Positions 8,198 to 17,027 of a DNA stretch of 64,000 nt are shown here, one piece after another. Source of the DNA: DSXF01 sp964387495 (GTDB lineage Bacteria > Chloroflexota > Anaerolineae > Anaerolineales > Villigracilaceae). Each line of letters begins with the position of its first letter. Within the stretch, counting starts at the first letter, position 1. A program made the translations under genes and the position numbers. The stretch covers positions 1-64,000 of the forward strand of contig CAYLXB010000010.1 in assembly GCA_964387495.1 (NCBI GenBank), in the 5' to 3' direction. The notes under the pieces were generated by a model. That model was not told the DNA's origin, made no database searches, and saw only the letters and a program-made list of their open reading frames with translations.

Positions 8198-9073
8198 ATG
8201 CGAGACCTGACCAATGAAATCCTCGAACTCATCCGCCGCACATCCTCCGATCTGCCTGCAGACGTTGAAGAACGACTGCAAGCAGCCATCCAGAAGGAAG
8301 CCCCCGGCTCGGCGGCCCGCGGCGCGCTGGAAACTGTTCTCAAGAACGTGGAACTCTCCCGCCAGAATTCCAGCCCCATCTGCCAGGATACCGGCACGCC
8401 CATCTTCTATGTAAAACACCCCGAAGGCTGGAGCACCCGCAAGCTCAAAGCCCAGATTCGCTCTGCCCTCGCCGAAGCCACCAAAAAAGCCTACATGCGT
8501 CCCAATGCCGTGGATGCCATCTACGACAAAAACTCCGGCAACAACCTCGGAGGTGATGACTTCCCCTATATCCACTTCGAAGAAGTGGACGGCGACGATC
8601 TCAGCATCGAACTCATGCTCAAGGGCGGCGGCTGCGAGAACGTCGGCATCCAGTACTCCATGCCCAATTCTGCCCTCGGCGCCGGGCGCGACCTGGCCGG
8701 TGTCCGCAAAGTCGTCCTCGATGCTGTACATAAGGCCCAGGGACAGGGCTGCGCCCCCGGCATCCTCGGCGTCGCCATCGGCGGCGACCGCGGCACCGGC
8801 TACGTCAAATCCAAGGAAGTCCTCTTCGACAAAATCGGCACCCGCAACCCCGACCCCCAACTGGCCGATCTCGAGGAACGTCTGACCAGCGAAGCCAACC
8901 AGCTCGGCATCGGTCCCATGGGCTTCGGCGGCAAGACCACTGTCCTCGACACCAAGATCACCGGCCTGCACCGCCTGCCGGCTTCCTATTTCGTCACCAT
9001 TTCCTACATGTGCTGGGCCTACCGCCGCCGCAAAATGACCCTCAAGGGCAATGGCGAGGTCGTCTACGATTAG
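8198..9073 (+). CDS. Class I fumarate hydratase, alpha subunit
   Basis: 291 residues. Recognisable motifs are SPICQDTGTPIFY (C62), LKGGGCENVG, GQGCAPGILGVAIGGDRG (C185) and YMCWAYRRRK (C272). C62, C185 and C272 are the likely three ligands of the oxygen-labile [4Fe-4S] cluster of TtdA/FumA-type hydro-lyases. With the beta subunit it interconverts fumarate and (S)-malate in the cytosol; L-tartrate dehydratase is the main alternative for the family. GGAAGGAGA lies just upstream of the ATG. The beta subunit follows after 55 nt, giving a two-gene operon. The oxygen-sensitive enzyme fits an anaerobic life style. Confidence 0.92.
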   Translation: MRDLTNEILELIRRTSSDLPADVEERLQAAIQKEAPGSAARGALETVLKNVELSRQNSSPICQDTGTPIFYVKHPEGWSTRKLKAQIRSALAEATKKAYMRPNAVDAIYDKNSGNNLGGDDFPYIHFEEVDGDDLSIELMLKGGGCENVGIQYSMPNSALGAGRDLAGVRKVVLDAVHKAQGQGCAPGILGVAIGGDRGTGYVKSKEVLFDKIGTRNPDPQLADLEERLTSEANQLGIGPMGFGGKTTVLDTKITGLHRLPASYFVTISYMCWAYRRRKMTLKGNGEVVYD

Positions 9074-9128
9074 TTGATGGCCTGTGGAGTGCAGTCCTGC
9101 CCTCCACACCCATCCCCGGAGGAAAACC

Positions 9129-9755
9129 ATGCGTGAAATAACCATCCCCATCAGCGATGACGTCATCCGCAGCCTCAAGGTCGGTGACCCCGTTGCCCTC
9201 ACCGGCGTCATGATCACCGGCCGCGACACCGTCCACAAGTGGATGATCGAAACTTTCATCAAAAAGTCCCGCCAGCCGCAGGGTGATGACCAGCAGGTCT
9301 ACGAAGCCCTCCAGCCCATCCTCAAGGGCGGCGTCATCTACCATTGTGGCCCTGTCGTTTCCGGCCTCGACACCAAACAATACAAATTCGTCGCTGCCGG
9401 CCCCACCACCTCCATCCGTGAGGAACCCTACCAGGCCGATGTCATGCAGCACTTCGGCGCGAAAGGCGTCATCGGAAAAGGCGGCATGGGCCCCAAAACC
9501 CTCAAGGGCTGCCAGGATGTCCCCTTCGTCTACTTCCACGCCATCGGCGGAGCCGCCACCCTCATCGCCGGCTCCGTTGAAAAAGTCCTCGGCGTCTACA
9601 AGTACGACTTCGGTGTTCCCGAGGCCATGTGGGTCATCCAGGTCAAGAACTTCCCCGTCGTCGTCACCATGGACGCCCACGGCGGCAGCCAGCATGCCCT
9701 GATTGACCAAGATTCCAGGAAGGCCCTCGACGAATTGCTCGCCAAACCCTATTAG
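9129..9755 (+). CDS. Class I fumarate hydratase, beta subunit
   Basis: 208 residues from ATG 9129, which has GGAGGAAAACC directly upstream; an in-frame ATG 45 nt earlier lacks a ribosome binding site. Family motifs: DVIRSLKVGDPVALTGVMI near the N-terminus, R-D-T-V-H-K, YHCGPVV, and IGKGGMG(P)KT. This subunit supplies the swivelling domain that closes the active site on the alpha subunit. Subunit alpha lies 55 nt upstream. A hairpin follows the stop codon. Confidence 0.92.
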   Translation: MREITIPISDDVIRSLKVGDPVALTGVMITGRDTVHKWMIETFIKKSRQPQGDDQQVYEALQPILKGGVIYHCGPVVSGLDTKQYKFVAAGPTTSIREEPYQADVMQHFGAKGVIGKGGMGPKTLKGCQDVPFVYFHAIGGAATLIAGSVEKVLGVYKYDFGVPEAMWVIQVKNFPVVVTMDAHGGSQHALIDQDSRKALDELLAKPY

Positions 9756-9765
9756 CACCGGGGTC

Positions 9766-9798
9766 ACTTCGAACCCGGCGCCCTAAGCCGGCCGAAGT
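9766..9798 (+). terminator. Possible terminator hairpin after the fumarase operon
   Basis: ACTTCG (9766-9771) pairs with CGAAGT (9793-9798), with an inner CCGGC/GCCGG stem. It begins 11 nt after the fumarase beta stop. It has no clear T-run on the + strand, only CCCCCCTTCATT. Confidence 0.4.
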
Positions 9799-9818
9799 CC
9801 CCCCTTCATTCACATCCA

Positions 9819-9852
9819 GTCCCGCAGGCTCCCTCACCCGAACCTGCGGGAC
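9819..9852 (-). terminator. Hairpin at the 3' end of the small zinc-ribbon gene
   Basis: Perfect 10-bp inverted repeat (GTCCCGCAGG at 9819-9828, CCTGCGGGAC at 9843-9852). It overlaps the last codons of the - strand zinc-ribbon gene and may separate it from the convergent fumarase operon. Confidence 0.4.
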
Positions 9853-10145
9853 ATCGCTTCTCCTCTCGGCGTCCGCCTGATCTTGCTCCCACAGCTCGGA
9901 CACACCGCGTGATCGTTGATCTCAAAATGGGATTCCGACGAACCGCTCACGGTTCCCCCCAGCCCGCTACTCATCTGGCTCATCCCCCCAAAGCCAAACC
10001 CGCAGTATGGGCACTTCTCCACATACCCGCTGGCATGCTCCTCCCAGAACGTTGAACGATGCCTAGGCTGGTTATTTGCCAGCAAGATTCCGATGAGAGC
10101 CGCAACGACCACCAACACGAGAATAATGATCGGTTCAGGATTCAT
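9834..10145 (-). CDS. Small membrane-anchored zinc-ribbon protein
   Basis: 103 residues from ATG 10145, preceded by AAAGGAGA at a good distance. Residues 6-23 form one membrane helix (IIILVLVVVAALIGILLA). The rest is cytosolic or exposed and carries two knuckles, CPYC at 45-48 and CPSC at 82-85, which should bind one zinc ion as a zinc ribbon. A Gly/Ser-rich linker lies between them. No function is known. The in-frame extension further upstream lacks a start signal and is antisense to the permease gene, so it is not used. Confidence 0.75.
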   Translation of the reverse strand: MNPEPIIILVLVVVAALIGILLANNQPRHRSTFWEEHASGYVEKCPYCGFGFGGMSQMSSGLGGTVSGSSESHFEINDHAVCPSCGSKIRRTPRGEAMSRRFG

Positions 10146-10463
10146 GGCTTCTCCTTTCACAGGCTGCGATGCTTGGAATGGATAAACGCTGATCCCACCG
10201 GCTTGCGCCCGGCCGCTGCCGGATACTACCTTAACTATACAAAAAACGCTGCCCCAATTCAACCCCCTTTGGTCTTCGCCGCGGCTGGTACCCAATGCAG
10301 GCTTTGCACCCTGCATTCTACCCTGCGAATATTTGGTTTCTTTTCTCATCCACGGCCATGGATACTGTTCACCTGTCCATACCTTCATCCCCCACCTGTC
10401 GGATGTTTTTTTTCCCCGCCTGGAGTAGCATAAAACCACAGTCCATCTGCCAAGCGATCCAGC
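10146..10463. other. Intergenic region between two divergent genes
   Basis: 318 nt between the zinc-ribbon gene (-) and the fused permease (+). It must hold both promoters. TAACTATAC near 10233 and TAAAACC near 10430 are only weak -10 candidates. No gene or RNA was recognised. Confidence 0.4.
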
Positions 10464-13115
10464 ATGGAAAATCACGTCCTCCCCACCTCCTCCACACCCC
10501 GGCCAGCCCTCTCCCGCCTGGCCAGGTACGCCGTTCTCAAAGCCGTCATCCTGTTCGCTACGGTTGCCGCCGGCCTCTATCTCACCATCCTCGTCGTCAA
10601 TCTCGGCGGCTATGTGGACGCCGTCTTCCGCTCGGATGTTGCCGACGAAATCGGCGGGCTGCGGCAAAGCGGGGCCTTTGAGGGGCTGACTTACGAACAA
10701 ATCCAGGACCTCATCTGGACGACGCGCTGGATCGGGGAAGAAGAGCGCGGCCTGCACGTCCCCTTCATGGTACGTACCTGGCGCTGGTTCCTGAAAGCCA
10801 TGCTGCTGGACTGGGGGGATGGTCCCATCCGCTGGATCATCTCGCCGGGCGGCGGCAACTACGTCGCCGTCGTCAGGGGAGACACACGCGCCTATCTTCT
10901 CCATCAGTTTCCTTACACCATGCTCCTGGTGGGCGCTTCCACCCTGCTCTTGTTCTTTGCCAGCGTCTTCCTGGCTCTCAACCTGTCCCGGCGGCGGCGC
11001 GGGCGGTTCCTGAACTGGCTGATCGTGGTGCTTTCCTCCGCCACTTCTGTACCCCCCTGGATCCATGGTCTCCTCCTGATCTTCTTCTTCGTCACCCTGG
11101 CGGGTATCTTTCCCTACCCCCGCCTCATGGGTGGCAGTGGTGGGGCCGGCGGGACTCTAGCTCTCAACCTGCCTGCCATCTGGATGTTCCTCAAACAGAT
11201 ATTCCTGCCGGTACTGGCCCTGTTCATCAGCCTCTTCTTCCAGAGCGTCTATACCTGGCGCTCATTCTTCCTCATCTACTCTGAAGAAGACTACGTCGAG
11301 ATGGCCCGTGCCAAAGGCCTCCCGGATGGCATGCTCGAACGCCGTTACATTTTACGTCCCACACTGCCCTATATCCTGACCAATTTCGTCATGCTGGTCG
11401 TCAGCATGTGGCAGGCCACCATTGCCCTCGAACTGCTTTTCGGCTGGCCGGGGTTGGGCGCCATTTTTGCAATCGCCATCCGCACCTTCCATACCCCGCT
11501 CCTGCTTGGCATCGTCGCCATCTTTGCCTACCTCCTGGCCATCACGGTCTTCCTGCTCGACATTCTCTATGCCCTCATTGACCCGCGCGTACGCATCGAA
11601 TCGGGCGCCCCAAAAGCCCGCCTGCTTACCACCAGAAAGTGGGCATTCCCCTTCCATAAGCCAAAACAGACTTTCGAGAAACGGATGCTCACCCCCCTCG
11701 ATGAGTCCTTTCGCCCTTTTCATTCCAACCCCAGGCCTGCCCGCCTCTTCTCCCGGCTGGGGCATGGTCTCAAGCGCTTCACCCCTACTCTGAGCGAAGT
11801 GCTTGCTCAACCGGCAGGTGCATTGGGATTGGTGATCATCCTGGTACTGGTCGCGGCGGCAATCTACTCACGCCTCGCCTACCCGGGCGACGAGGCTGTA
11901 CGCATCTGGTCTTTGCAGGGAGAAACGCTCGGGGAGTGGCGCGCCAATCCTGCCAATGCCGCACCGGTCTGGTTTAATGTCTTCCGCCGCGAGAAACTTC
12001 CCAAGAGCATCCTGCTCAGCAGCCGGGAGGATAAAGAACTCAAAGAGGCCGGGCCGCTCCAAAGCGACATTCGCACAGTAACATTCGCTTTTCCTTTTGA
12101 TTATTCGACCGGCATCCTGCCGCAACAGCTGAATCTTTCATTGGAAAGCAATTTCCAACAGAAGCCGCCCCTGGTCAGCCTCACCTGGCTCACGCCCGAT
12201 GGACGCACGCTCGACCTGGGTAACGTGATCATCAAGACCGCTGTCGAAACATACTATGTCTCCGAAGATGAGCGTCTCCAGCGCAAACTGGGTGGGCGGC
12301 CGGTGGTCGAAGCCCTGTTCACAGACCCGGCTGGGGGCCGGGTTGTGAAGGGCAGGTACACCCTGCAGGTCAAAGCCTTCCTCTTCGAACCGGAGGCCGA
12401 CCTGGAGGCCGAAATGGTGCTCTTCGGGCAAGCCTTCGGATTGGCTGGCACCGACAGCCAGCGCCGCGACCTCACCCTGCCGCTCCTGAACGGCATCCCC
12501 CTGGCGCTTGCCTTTGGGGTCCTCGGGGCGGTCGCCACCAGCCTGCTTTCCATGGCCCTGGCTGCCGCCGGAGCCTGGTACGGCGGCTGGGTGGATATCT
12601 TGATCCAGCGCATTTCGGATGTTAATATGATCCTGCCCACCCTGGCGATTGCCATCCTGGTCTTCCTGATGTACACCAACTCCATCTGGGCCGTGCTGGG
12701 TGTCCTCGTCCTGCTCAGCATCTTCGGCAGTCCGCTCAAGAACTACCGCGCGGCCTTCCTGCAGATCAAAGAATCCCCCTACATTGAAGCTGCGCAAGCC
12801 TACGGCGCCAGCGGCGGGCGGCTGGTCTGGCATTACCTCGTGCCCCGCATCCTGCCCGTCATGTTGCCTCAGCTGGTCACCATGGTCCCGGTCTATGTCT
12901 ACTACGAGGCCACCCTGGCCTTTCTCGGCGTGCGTGACCCGCTCATGCCCACCTGGGGCAAAGTCATCTACGAAGCCTTGAGCAGCCGGGCCTTCCAGGT
13001 CTATCCGCATCGCATCCTTATCCCGGTCGCGCTGCTTGTCCTTACCGGCCTCGGCTTTGCCCTGCTCGGCCTTGCCCTCGAACAGGTGCTCAACCCGCGC
13101 CTGCGGGAGAAATGA
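10464..13115 (+). CDS. ABC transporter permease, DppB-like and DppC-like domains fused in one chain
   Basis: 883 residues. The N-terminal half (about 25-375) is a DppB/OppB-type permease with the cytoplasmic coupling loop at 277-302 (DYVEMARAKGLPDG, then LRPTLPYI) and a closing LLDILYALIDPRV. A cytosolic linker (about 380-440) and a membrane segment near 455 lead to an outer domain of about 200 residues. The C-terminal half (about 680-883) is a DppC/OppC-type permease with a second coupling loop near 770 (YIEAAQAYGASGGR, then HYLVPRILP). Such permeases import peptides, nickel or sugars with separate ATPases and a binding protein; none of those is encoded next to it. The following gene overlaps by 4 nt. 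Confidence 0.85.
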   Translation: MENHVLPTSSTPRPALSRLARYAVLKAVILFATVAAGLYLTILVVNLGGYVDAVFRSDVADEIGGLRQSGAFEGLTYEQIQDLIWTTRWIGEEERGLHVPFMVRTWRWFLKAMLLDWGDGPIRWIISPGGGNYVAVVRGDTRAYLLHQFPYTMLLVGASTLLLFFASVFLALNLSRRRRGRFLNWLIVVLSSATSVPPWIHGLLLIFFFVTLAGIFPYPRLMGGSGGAGGTLALNLPAIWMFLKQIFLPVLALFISLFFQSVYTWRSFFLIYSEEDYVEMARAKGLPDGMLERRYILRPTLPYILTNFVMLVVSMWQATIALELLFGWPGLGAIFAIAIRTFHTPLLLGIVAIFAYLLAITVFLLDILYALIDPRVRIESGAPKARLLTTRKWAFPFHKPKQTFEKRMLTPLDESFRPFHSNPRPARLFSRLGHGLKRFTPTLSEVLAQPAGALGLVIILVLVAAAIYSRLAYPGDEAVRIWSLQGETLGEWRANPANAAPVWFNVFRREKLPKSILLSSREDKELKEAGPLQSDIRTVTFAFPFDYSTGILPQQLNLSLESNFQQKPPLVSLTWLTPDGRTLDLGNVIIKTAVETYYVSEDERLQRKLGGRPVVEALFTDPAGGRVVKGRYTLQVKAFLFEPEADLEAEMVLFGQAFGLAGTDSQRRDLTLPLLNGIPLALAFGVLGAVATSLLSMALAAAGAWYGGWVDILIQRISDVNMILPTLAIAILVFLMYTNSIWAVLGVLVLLSIFGSPLKNYRAAFLQIKESPYIEAAQAYGASGGRLVWHYLVPRILPVMLPQLVTMVPVYVYYEATLAFLGVRDPLMPTWGKVIYEALSSRAFQVYPHRILIPVALLVLTGLGFALLGLALEQVLNPRLREK

Positions 13116-15025
13116 ACCTCATGCCAGTCTCTGCCCGCCTCTCTTCCGCCCTCCTCCTGCTCCTCCTCGCTGTTGGCTGCCTGCCTGCGGTCCCCGCTGC
13201 CATTCCCATTGCGGTTCCCCCTGCCCTCCCCGCCGACTCCGGCCCGCGGCCTCCCGGCGTAACCTCCGTCATCGCCCAACTGCGCGGCCTGCCTGTCGAA
13301 GAATTCTTCGAAGAATCCTTCCGGCAGATCGCCATCCGCGACCCTGACCTGCTCATTTTCACCGAAGGCTCCTATGGTGACCTCATGTCCGGGCCCTACG
13401 CCCGCTATGGGATCCGCAACGACCGTTTCACCGATATCTCCGACTCCTACATCTGCGAGACCCAGCAGCTGCAGCGCGCCATCCTCGATCTCCTGCACAC
13501 CTACGACCGCTCCGCTCTCACCTACGACCAGCAGATCACCTACGATACGTTCGAAGACTATCTCACCGGCCTGGTCGAGGGGCATCCCTACATGTACCAC
13601 ACCTACCCCGTCAACGGCGAATCCTCCTGGGGTATGAGCCAGGACACCCTTGTCATCTGGAACATGACCGGCATGGCCATCCATACCCCCCAGGATGCCG
13701 AAGACTACCTCGCCCGCCTCTCATCCATCGACACCTGGACTGACCAGTTGCTCGAAGCCCTTAAACTACGCCAGGAGGCCGGCATCCTGCCCACGAAATT
13801 CATGCTCCGTTCCAGCCTGGCCCAACTCGACCGCGGCTATTCCTACGACCCCCGCAGCCGCCTCGATGTTCCCCGGGAAAATATTCTCTACACATCCTTT
13901 GTCGAAAGGCTTGACGAAACAGACGCCATCAGCCCCTCGCAAAAACAGGCATTCAGAAGCCGGGCGCTGGCAGAAGTCGAAAACACGGTCATCCCCTCCT
14001 GGCATAAACTACAGGCTTACCTGACCGGGATCTTCGACATCGCCCCAGAAGAAACCGGTGCCCTGGGTTTGCCTGACGGCACAGCCTACTACAGCTACAA
14101 ACTGCGCAACGTCACCGGCTCCACCCTCACCCCCGACCAGATCCACCAGTTGGGCATTGCCGAAGTCGCCCGCCTACAGAAAGAAATGCGCACCTTTGCC
14201 CACCAGGAACTTGGCTACCCTGCTGACCTCACCATGTATGAACTCCGTAAACGCCTCATGCAGGAAGCCGGCCCTCCTGACAGGACGAGACTCCTCGAGA
14301 CTGTCCAGGATCTGGTGGACGGCTTCGAAGCCAAGAAGGACTCCTATTTCGACATCTACCCATCCAAAGAGATCATCGTCAAACTTGCCTACCCCGACCA
14401 GGTCTACAACGACCCCGCCTACGGCGACCCCGGCCCGGCCATCCTGCGTTTCAACTTCGACAATCCCATCCCCCGCTACGAACTCCCCTCCTGGCTCTAT
14501 CACGAGACCATCCCCGGCCACATGCTCTCCCAGCTCCTCTTCCACGAACTCGACCTCAGCGCCCCCACCTTCCATAAAACCGTCCTCGTTCCCGCTTACC
14601 TCGAAGGCTGGGCCTTGTACGTCGAAGAACTCGCCTGGGAAATGGGTCTCTATCAGAACGACCCCTACGGCAACCTGGGACGCCTGGAATTCAAAATCCT
14701 GCGTGCCGCCCGCCTGGTCGTCGAAACCGGGATCCACACCCGCGGCTGGAGCCTCGAACAGGCCACATCTTACATCAGCGCCGCCACCGGCCGCCCCACC
14801 CCCCCCAGTGAAGCCACCCGCTACATCATTGAGCCCGGCCAGGGCTGCTCCTACTACATTGGTTTCCTGAAGATCATCGAACTCCGCCAGCGTGCCATGG
14901 ACCAGCTCGGCGACAGGTTCGATATCAGAGAATTCCACAATGTACTCCTCAAGCACGGCCAGATGCCTCTCTCGGTCATGGAACGTGTCGTCGACGACTG
15001 GATCGCGTCGAAATCAGGGGGCTAA
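13112..15025 (+). CDS. DUF885 family lipoprotein, probable zinc peptidase
   Basis: 637 residues. The N-terminus is a lipoprotein signal peptide with a run of leucines ending in LLAVGC; the cysteine would be lipidated. The body has DUF885 features, including LPVEEFFEESFRQ and, near residue 464, YHETIPGHML, an HExxH-like zinc motif typical of this family and related to M32-like metallopeptidases. A further YLEGWALYVEELAWEMG follows. It would act on the outer face of the membrane, perhaps trimming peptides. Its ATG overlaps the stop of the permease gene (ATGA), so the two are translationally coupled. A second Met three codons later is an alternative start. Confidence 0.85.
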   Translation: MNLMPVSARLSSALLLLLLAVGCLPAVPAAIPIAVPPALPADSGPRPPGVTSVIAQLRGLPVEEFFEESFRQIAIRDPDLLIFTEGSYGDLMSGPYARYGIRNDRFTDISDSYICETQQLQRAILDLLHTYDRSALTYDQQITYDTFEDYLTGLVEGHPYMYHTYPVNGESSWGMSQDTLVIWNMTGMAIHTPQDAEDYLARLSSIDTWTDQLLEALKLRQEAGILPTKFMLRSSLAQLDRGYSYDPRSRLDVPRENILYTSFVERLDETDAISPSQKQAFRSRALAEVENTVIPSWHKLQAYLTGIFDIAPEETGALGLPDGTAYYSYKLRNVTGSTLTPDQIHQLGIAEVARLQKEMRTFAHQELGYPADLTMYELRKRLMQEAGPPDRTRLLETVQDLVDGFEAKKDSYFDIYPSKEIIVKLAYPDQVYNDPAYGDPGPAILRFNFDNPIPRYELPSWLYHETIPGHMLSQLLFHELDLSAPTFHKTVLVPAYLEGWALYVEELAWEMGLYQNDPYGNLGRLEFKILRAARLVVETGIHTRGWSLEQATSYISAATGRPTPPSEATRYIIEPGQGCSYYIGFLKIIELRQRAMDQLGDRFDIREFHNVLLKHGQMPLSVMERVVDDWIASKSGG

Positions 15026-15619
15026 TTTCCTCTCCATCCATCTCCCTCCAACCCTTTTTCCCCTCTGCCGCCGACTAACGATATGGAAACCACCCAGACG
15101 CCTGGAACCTCACGCCCAGGCGGCGCATAAAACCTCTACACCATATCAGCCTGGCCTGCAGTCCTCATCCAGGGAGGAACCCAAACACCACGCCTGCCGG
15201 GGGGTAAATAAGGCAGCTGCAGATGAACAGTGCAGGGGGTTCCCGCAGAGGCGCGCAAAACCACTCTCGGAAGGAGATGATGCGGATATCCGATTTTCCC
15301 ATTCCATACCTCTCCCCAAAAACGACGGGCAGGGACCCTGGCACCCCTGATACGGTTCAGCGCCAATGACTTCCCGCGTTTTGGGGAACGCCCTGTTCAC
15401 TTGGGCAGGCTAAGCTGCCCGGTGACATTCCCCTCGATACAGGCCATTCCGTCATCGCAGGGGCACCCTCCCCGGCGCACCGCCGGAAGGGAAAAGGCCT
15501 TCCCACGCGGCCCTCGCTGCCTATGCTCCAGCGAGGGCCGCGTGTCCTTCCACCGTTTTTCATCCACCGCGCCCCGGCCCCCCTCGTCCGCCGTCAGTGG
15601 TTCGTCACCCATCCCCCCC
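15026..15619. other. 594-nt intergenic region with strong hairpins, no gene recognised
   Basis: The stretch lies between the 3' ends of two convergent genes. None of the short open frames has a good start site or recognisable product. It contains a 16-bp perfect hairpin at 15504-15544. I found no match to RNase P, 4.5S, tmRNA or 6S signature motifs by eye. A structured non-coding RNA is possible. Confidence 0.5.
15504..15544. terminator. Very stable 16-bp hairpin, possible bidirectional terminator
   Basis: CACGCGGCCCTCGCTG (15504-15519) and its exact reverse complement (15529-15544) flank a 9-nt loop. On the + strand GTTTTT follows 10 nt later; on the - strand CCTTTTCCC follows. It may end the PC4-like transcript, the DUF885 transcript or an unknown RNA. 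Confidence 0.55.
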
Positions 15620-15841
15620 TTACAACTCCAAACCGTTCAAAATCTCCCGCAGCGCTGCCAGTTCTTCCTTCGTCAGAGTAACGCCTTTTCCCATTTTGCT
15701 CCCATCCGGAGACCACTCACGGATATCATACTTCGGAGCCCTGTCATTCCAACTGATCAGGTTCAGCTCTTTCTCCCAACCCGAATCGGACTTCGAAAGC
15801 ACCCCAATCTTCTTCACGATCTCATATTTGATATCAGCCAT
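15620..15841 (-). CDS. PC4/YdbC-like single-stranded DNA-binding protein
   Basis: 73 residues from ATG 15841, with AAGGAGG at the right distance. The sequence MADIKYEIVKKIGVLS, then GWEKELNLISWN, KYDIREWSPD and MGKGVTLTKEE, matches the YdbC/PC4 (transcriptional coactivator p15) pattern, a small beta-sheet plus helix fold that dimerises and binds single-stranded DNA or RNA. Its role in bacteria is poorly known. It is a single gene with a divergent neighbour. Confidence 0.88.
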   Translation of the reverse strand: MADIKYEIVKKIGVLSKSDSGWEKELNLISWNDRAPKYDIREWSPDGSKMGKGVTLTKEELAALREILNGLEL

Positions 15842-16088
15842 TCCGCGCCTCCTTGACGCAAACCAAATAACACCCGCCTGCACAGCCATCGCCGCTGTCT
15901 CTCGCAAAGATTCCGCCGGGAGCACCCCTCCCGCCGCTGGAAATATTGTAGCATAGGATTTCGCTCTCTCATCATTTGCACCCGATCTCCCCCGCCTTCG
16001 GGAGACTGTGTTTCGCAGTTCCTCTTCTCTCAGCCGCACCCATCGGCGTTCATCTGTGGTTTATCTTCATCCTTTTCCTCATCTGCGG

Positions 16089-16094
16089 TATACT
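16089..16094 (+). promoter_or_regulatory. -10 box (TATACT) for the quinate-dehydrogenase-like operon
   Basis: TATACT lies 27 nt before the chosen ATG at 16122. TTCATC 17 nt upstream is a weak -35. In the same 280-nt divergent region, TACAAT on the - strand near 15950 may serve the PC4-like gene. Confidence 0.4.
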
Positions 16095-16121
16095 CCCTTC
16101 ATTCCACTTTCTGGAGGCATG

Positions 16122-17027
16122 ATGAAACGAGCGGTAAGCATCAGCATTGGCTCGTCCAAACGCAACAAAGCAGTTACTGTTAAACTCTTGGGCGAAGACA
16201 TCAGCATCGAACGCATCGGCACCGACGGCGACATGGAAGCTGCCGCCCTCAAATACAAAGAACTTGATGGCACCGTCGACGCTTTCGGCGTGGGCGGCGC
16301 TGACCTCGGCATCCTTGTCGAAGATAAATGGTATCCCCTTTACTCGGTCAACAAGATGGTGCGCTTCATCAAGAAAACCCCCGTCGTTGACGGCACCGGC
16401 CTCAAAAACACTCTTGAAAACAAAAGCGCCGCCTTCCTCGAAGCCAAAATCCCCGCCTACATCCAGGCCCATGGCAAACGCGTCTTCATTATGACCGGCG
16501 CCGACCGCTGGGGCCTCACCACCGCCTTCGCGGATGCCGGCTACGAATGCGTCTTCGGCGACCTCATGTTCTCCCTCGGAATCCCCATCCCCCTGCACAC
16601 CAAAAAGCAGCTTAAAGTCCTCGCCGCCCTGCTGATGTCCATCGCCGGGCGCCTGCCCTTCGAATGGGTCTACCCCACCGGTGAAAAACAGGAAGAGCGC
16701 AAACCCAAACACGTGGATATCTTCCACTGGGCCACCGTCATTGCCGGCGACTGCCACTACATCAAGCGCTACATGCCCAATGACATGCAGGGCAAAGTCG
16801 TCGTCACCAACACCACCACCCCGGAAGATGTCGCCCTCTTCAAGAAGTGCGGCGTTAAATACCTCGTCACCACCACCCCCATCCTCGAAGGCCGCTCCTT
16901 CGGCACCAACATGATGGAGGCCGCCCTCATCGCCGTCTCCGGTAAAGGCCGCCCTCTCACCCACGCTGAGTACGACGAATTACTCCAGAAATTAAATTTC
17001 GAACCCTCCCTTCAGGAGTTGAACTGA
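16122..17027 (+). CDS. Protein of the 'quinate 5-dehydrogenase' annotation family
   Basis: 301 residues. Two ATGs are adjacent; 16122 is preferred because GGAGG lies 4 nt upstream of it. The sequence opens with AVSISIGSSKRNKAV, then I-E-R-I-G-T-D-G-D, FGVGGADLG, and K-K-T-P-V-V-D-G-T-G-L-K. This matches a family seen in Firmicutes and Chloroflexota that databases call quinate 5-dehydrogenase, a name I regard as unproven. The late segment VVVTNTTTPEDVALFKKCGV looks like a nucleotide or phosphate-binding fold. The next gene starts on the last base of its stop codon, so a shared pathway with the nucleotidyltransferase and PAP2 protein is likely. Confidence 0.75.
   Translation: MKRAVSISIGSSKRNKAVTVKLLGEDISIERIGTDGDMEAAALKYKELDGTVDAFGVGGADLGILVEDKWYPLYSVNKMVRFIKKTPVVDGTGLKNTLENKSAAFLEAKIPAYIQAHGKRVFIMTGADRWGLTTAFADAGYECVFGDLMFSLGIPIPLHTKKQLKVLAALLMSIAGRLPFEWVYPTGEKQEERKPKHVDIFHWATVIAGDCHYIKRYMPNDMQGKVVVTNTTTPEDVALFKKCGVKYLVTTTPILEGRSFGTNMMEAALIAVSGKGRPLTHAEYDELLQKLNFEPSLQELN

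Noticed and set aside
9756..9800. tRNA-like T-loop sequence (TTCGAACC)
   Set aside because: The flanking bases do not form a cloverleaf and the space is too short; a hairpin after the fumarase operon explains it.
9834..11066. A 410-codon open frame on the - strand
   Set aside because: Most of it is antisense to the permease gene. Only the last 103 codons, with their own AAAGGAGA site, form a real gene.
15401..15856. A 151-codon open frame on the + strand
   Set aside because: It overlaps the antisense of the PC4-like gene, has no ribosome binding site and contains the 16-bp hairpin.
16008..17027. A longer form of the quinate-dehydrogenase-like protein
   Set aside because: The added 38 residues lie upstream of the -10 box and lack family similarity.
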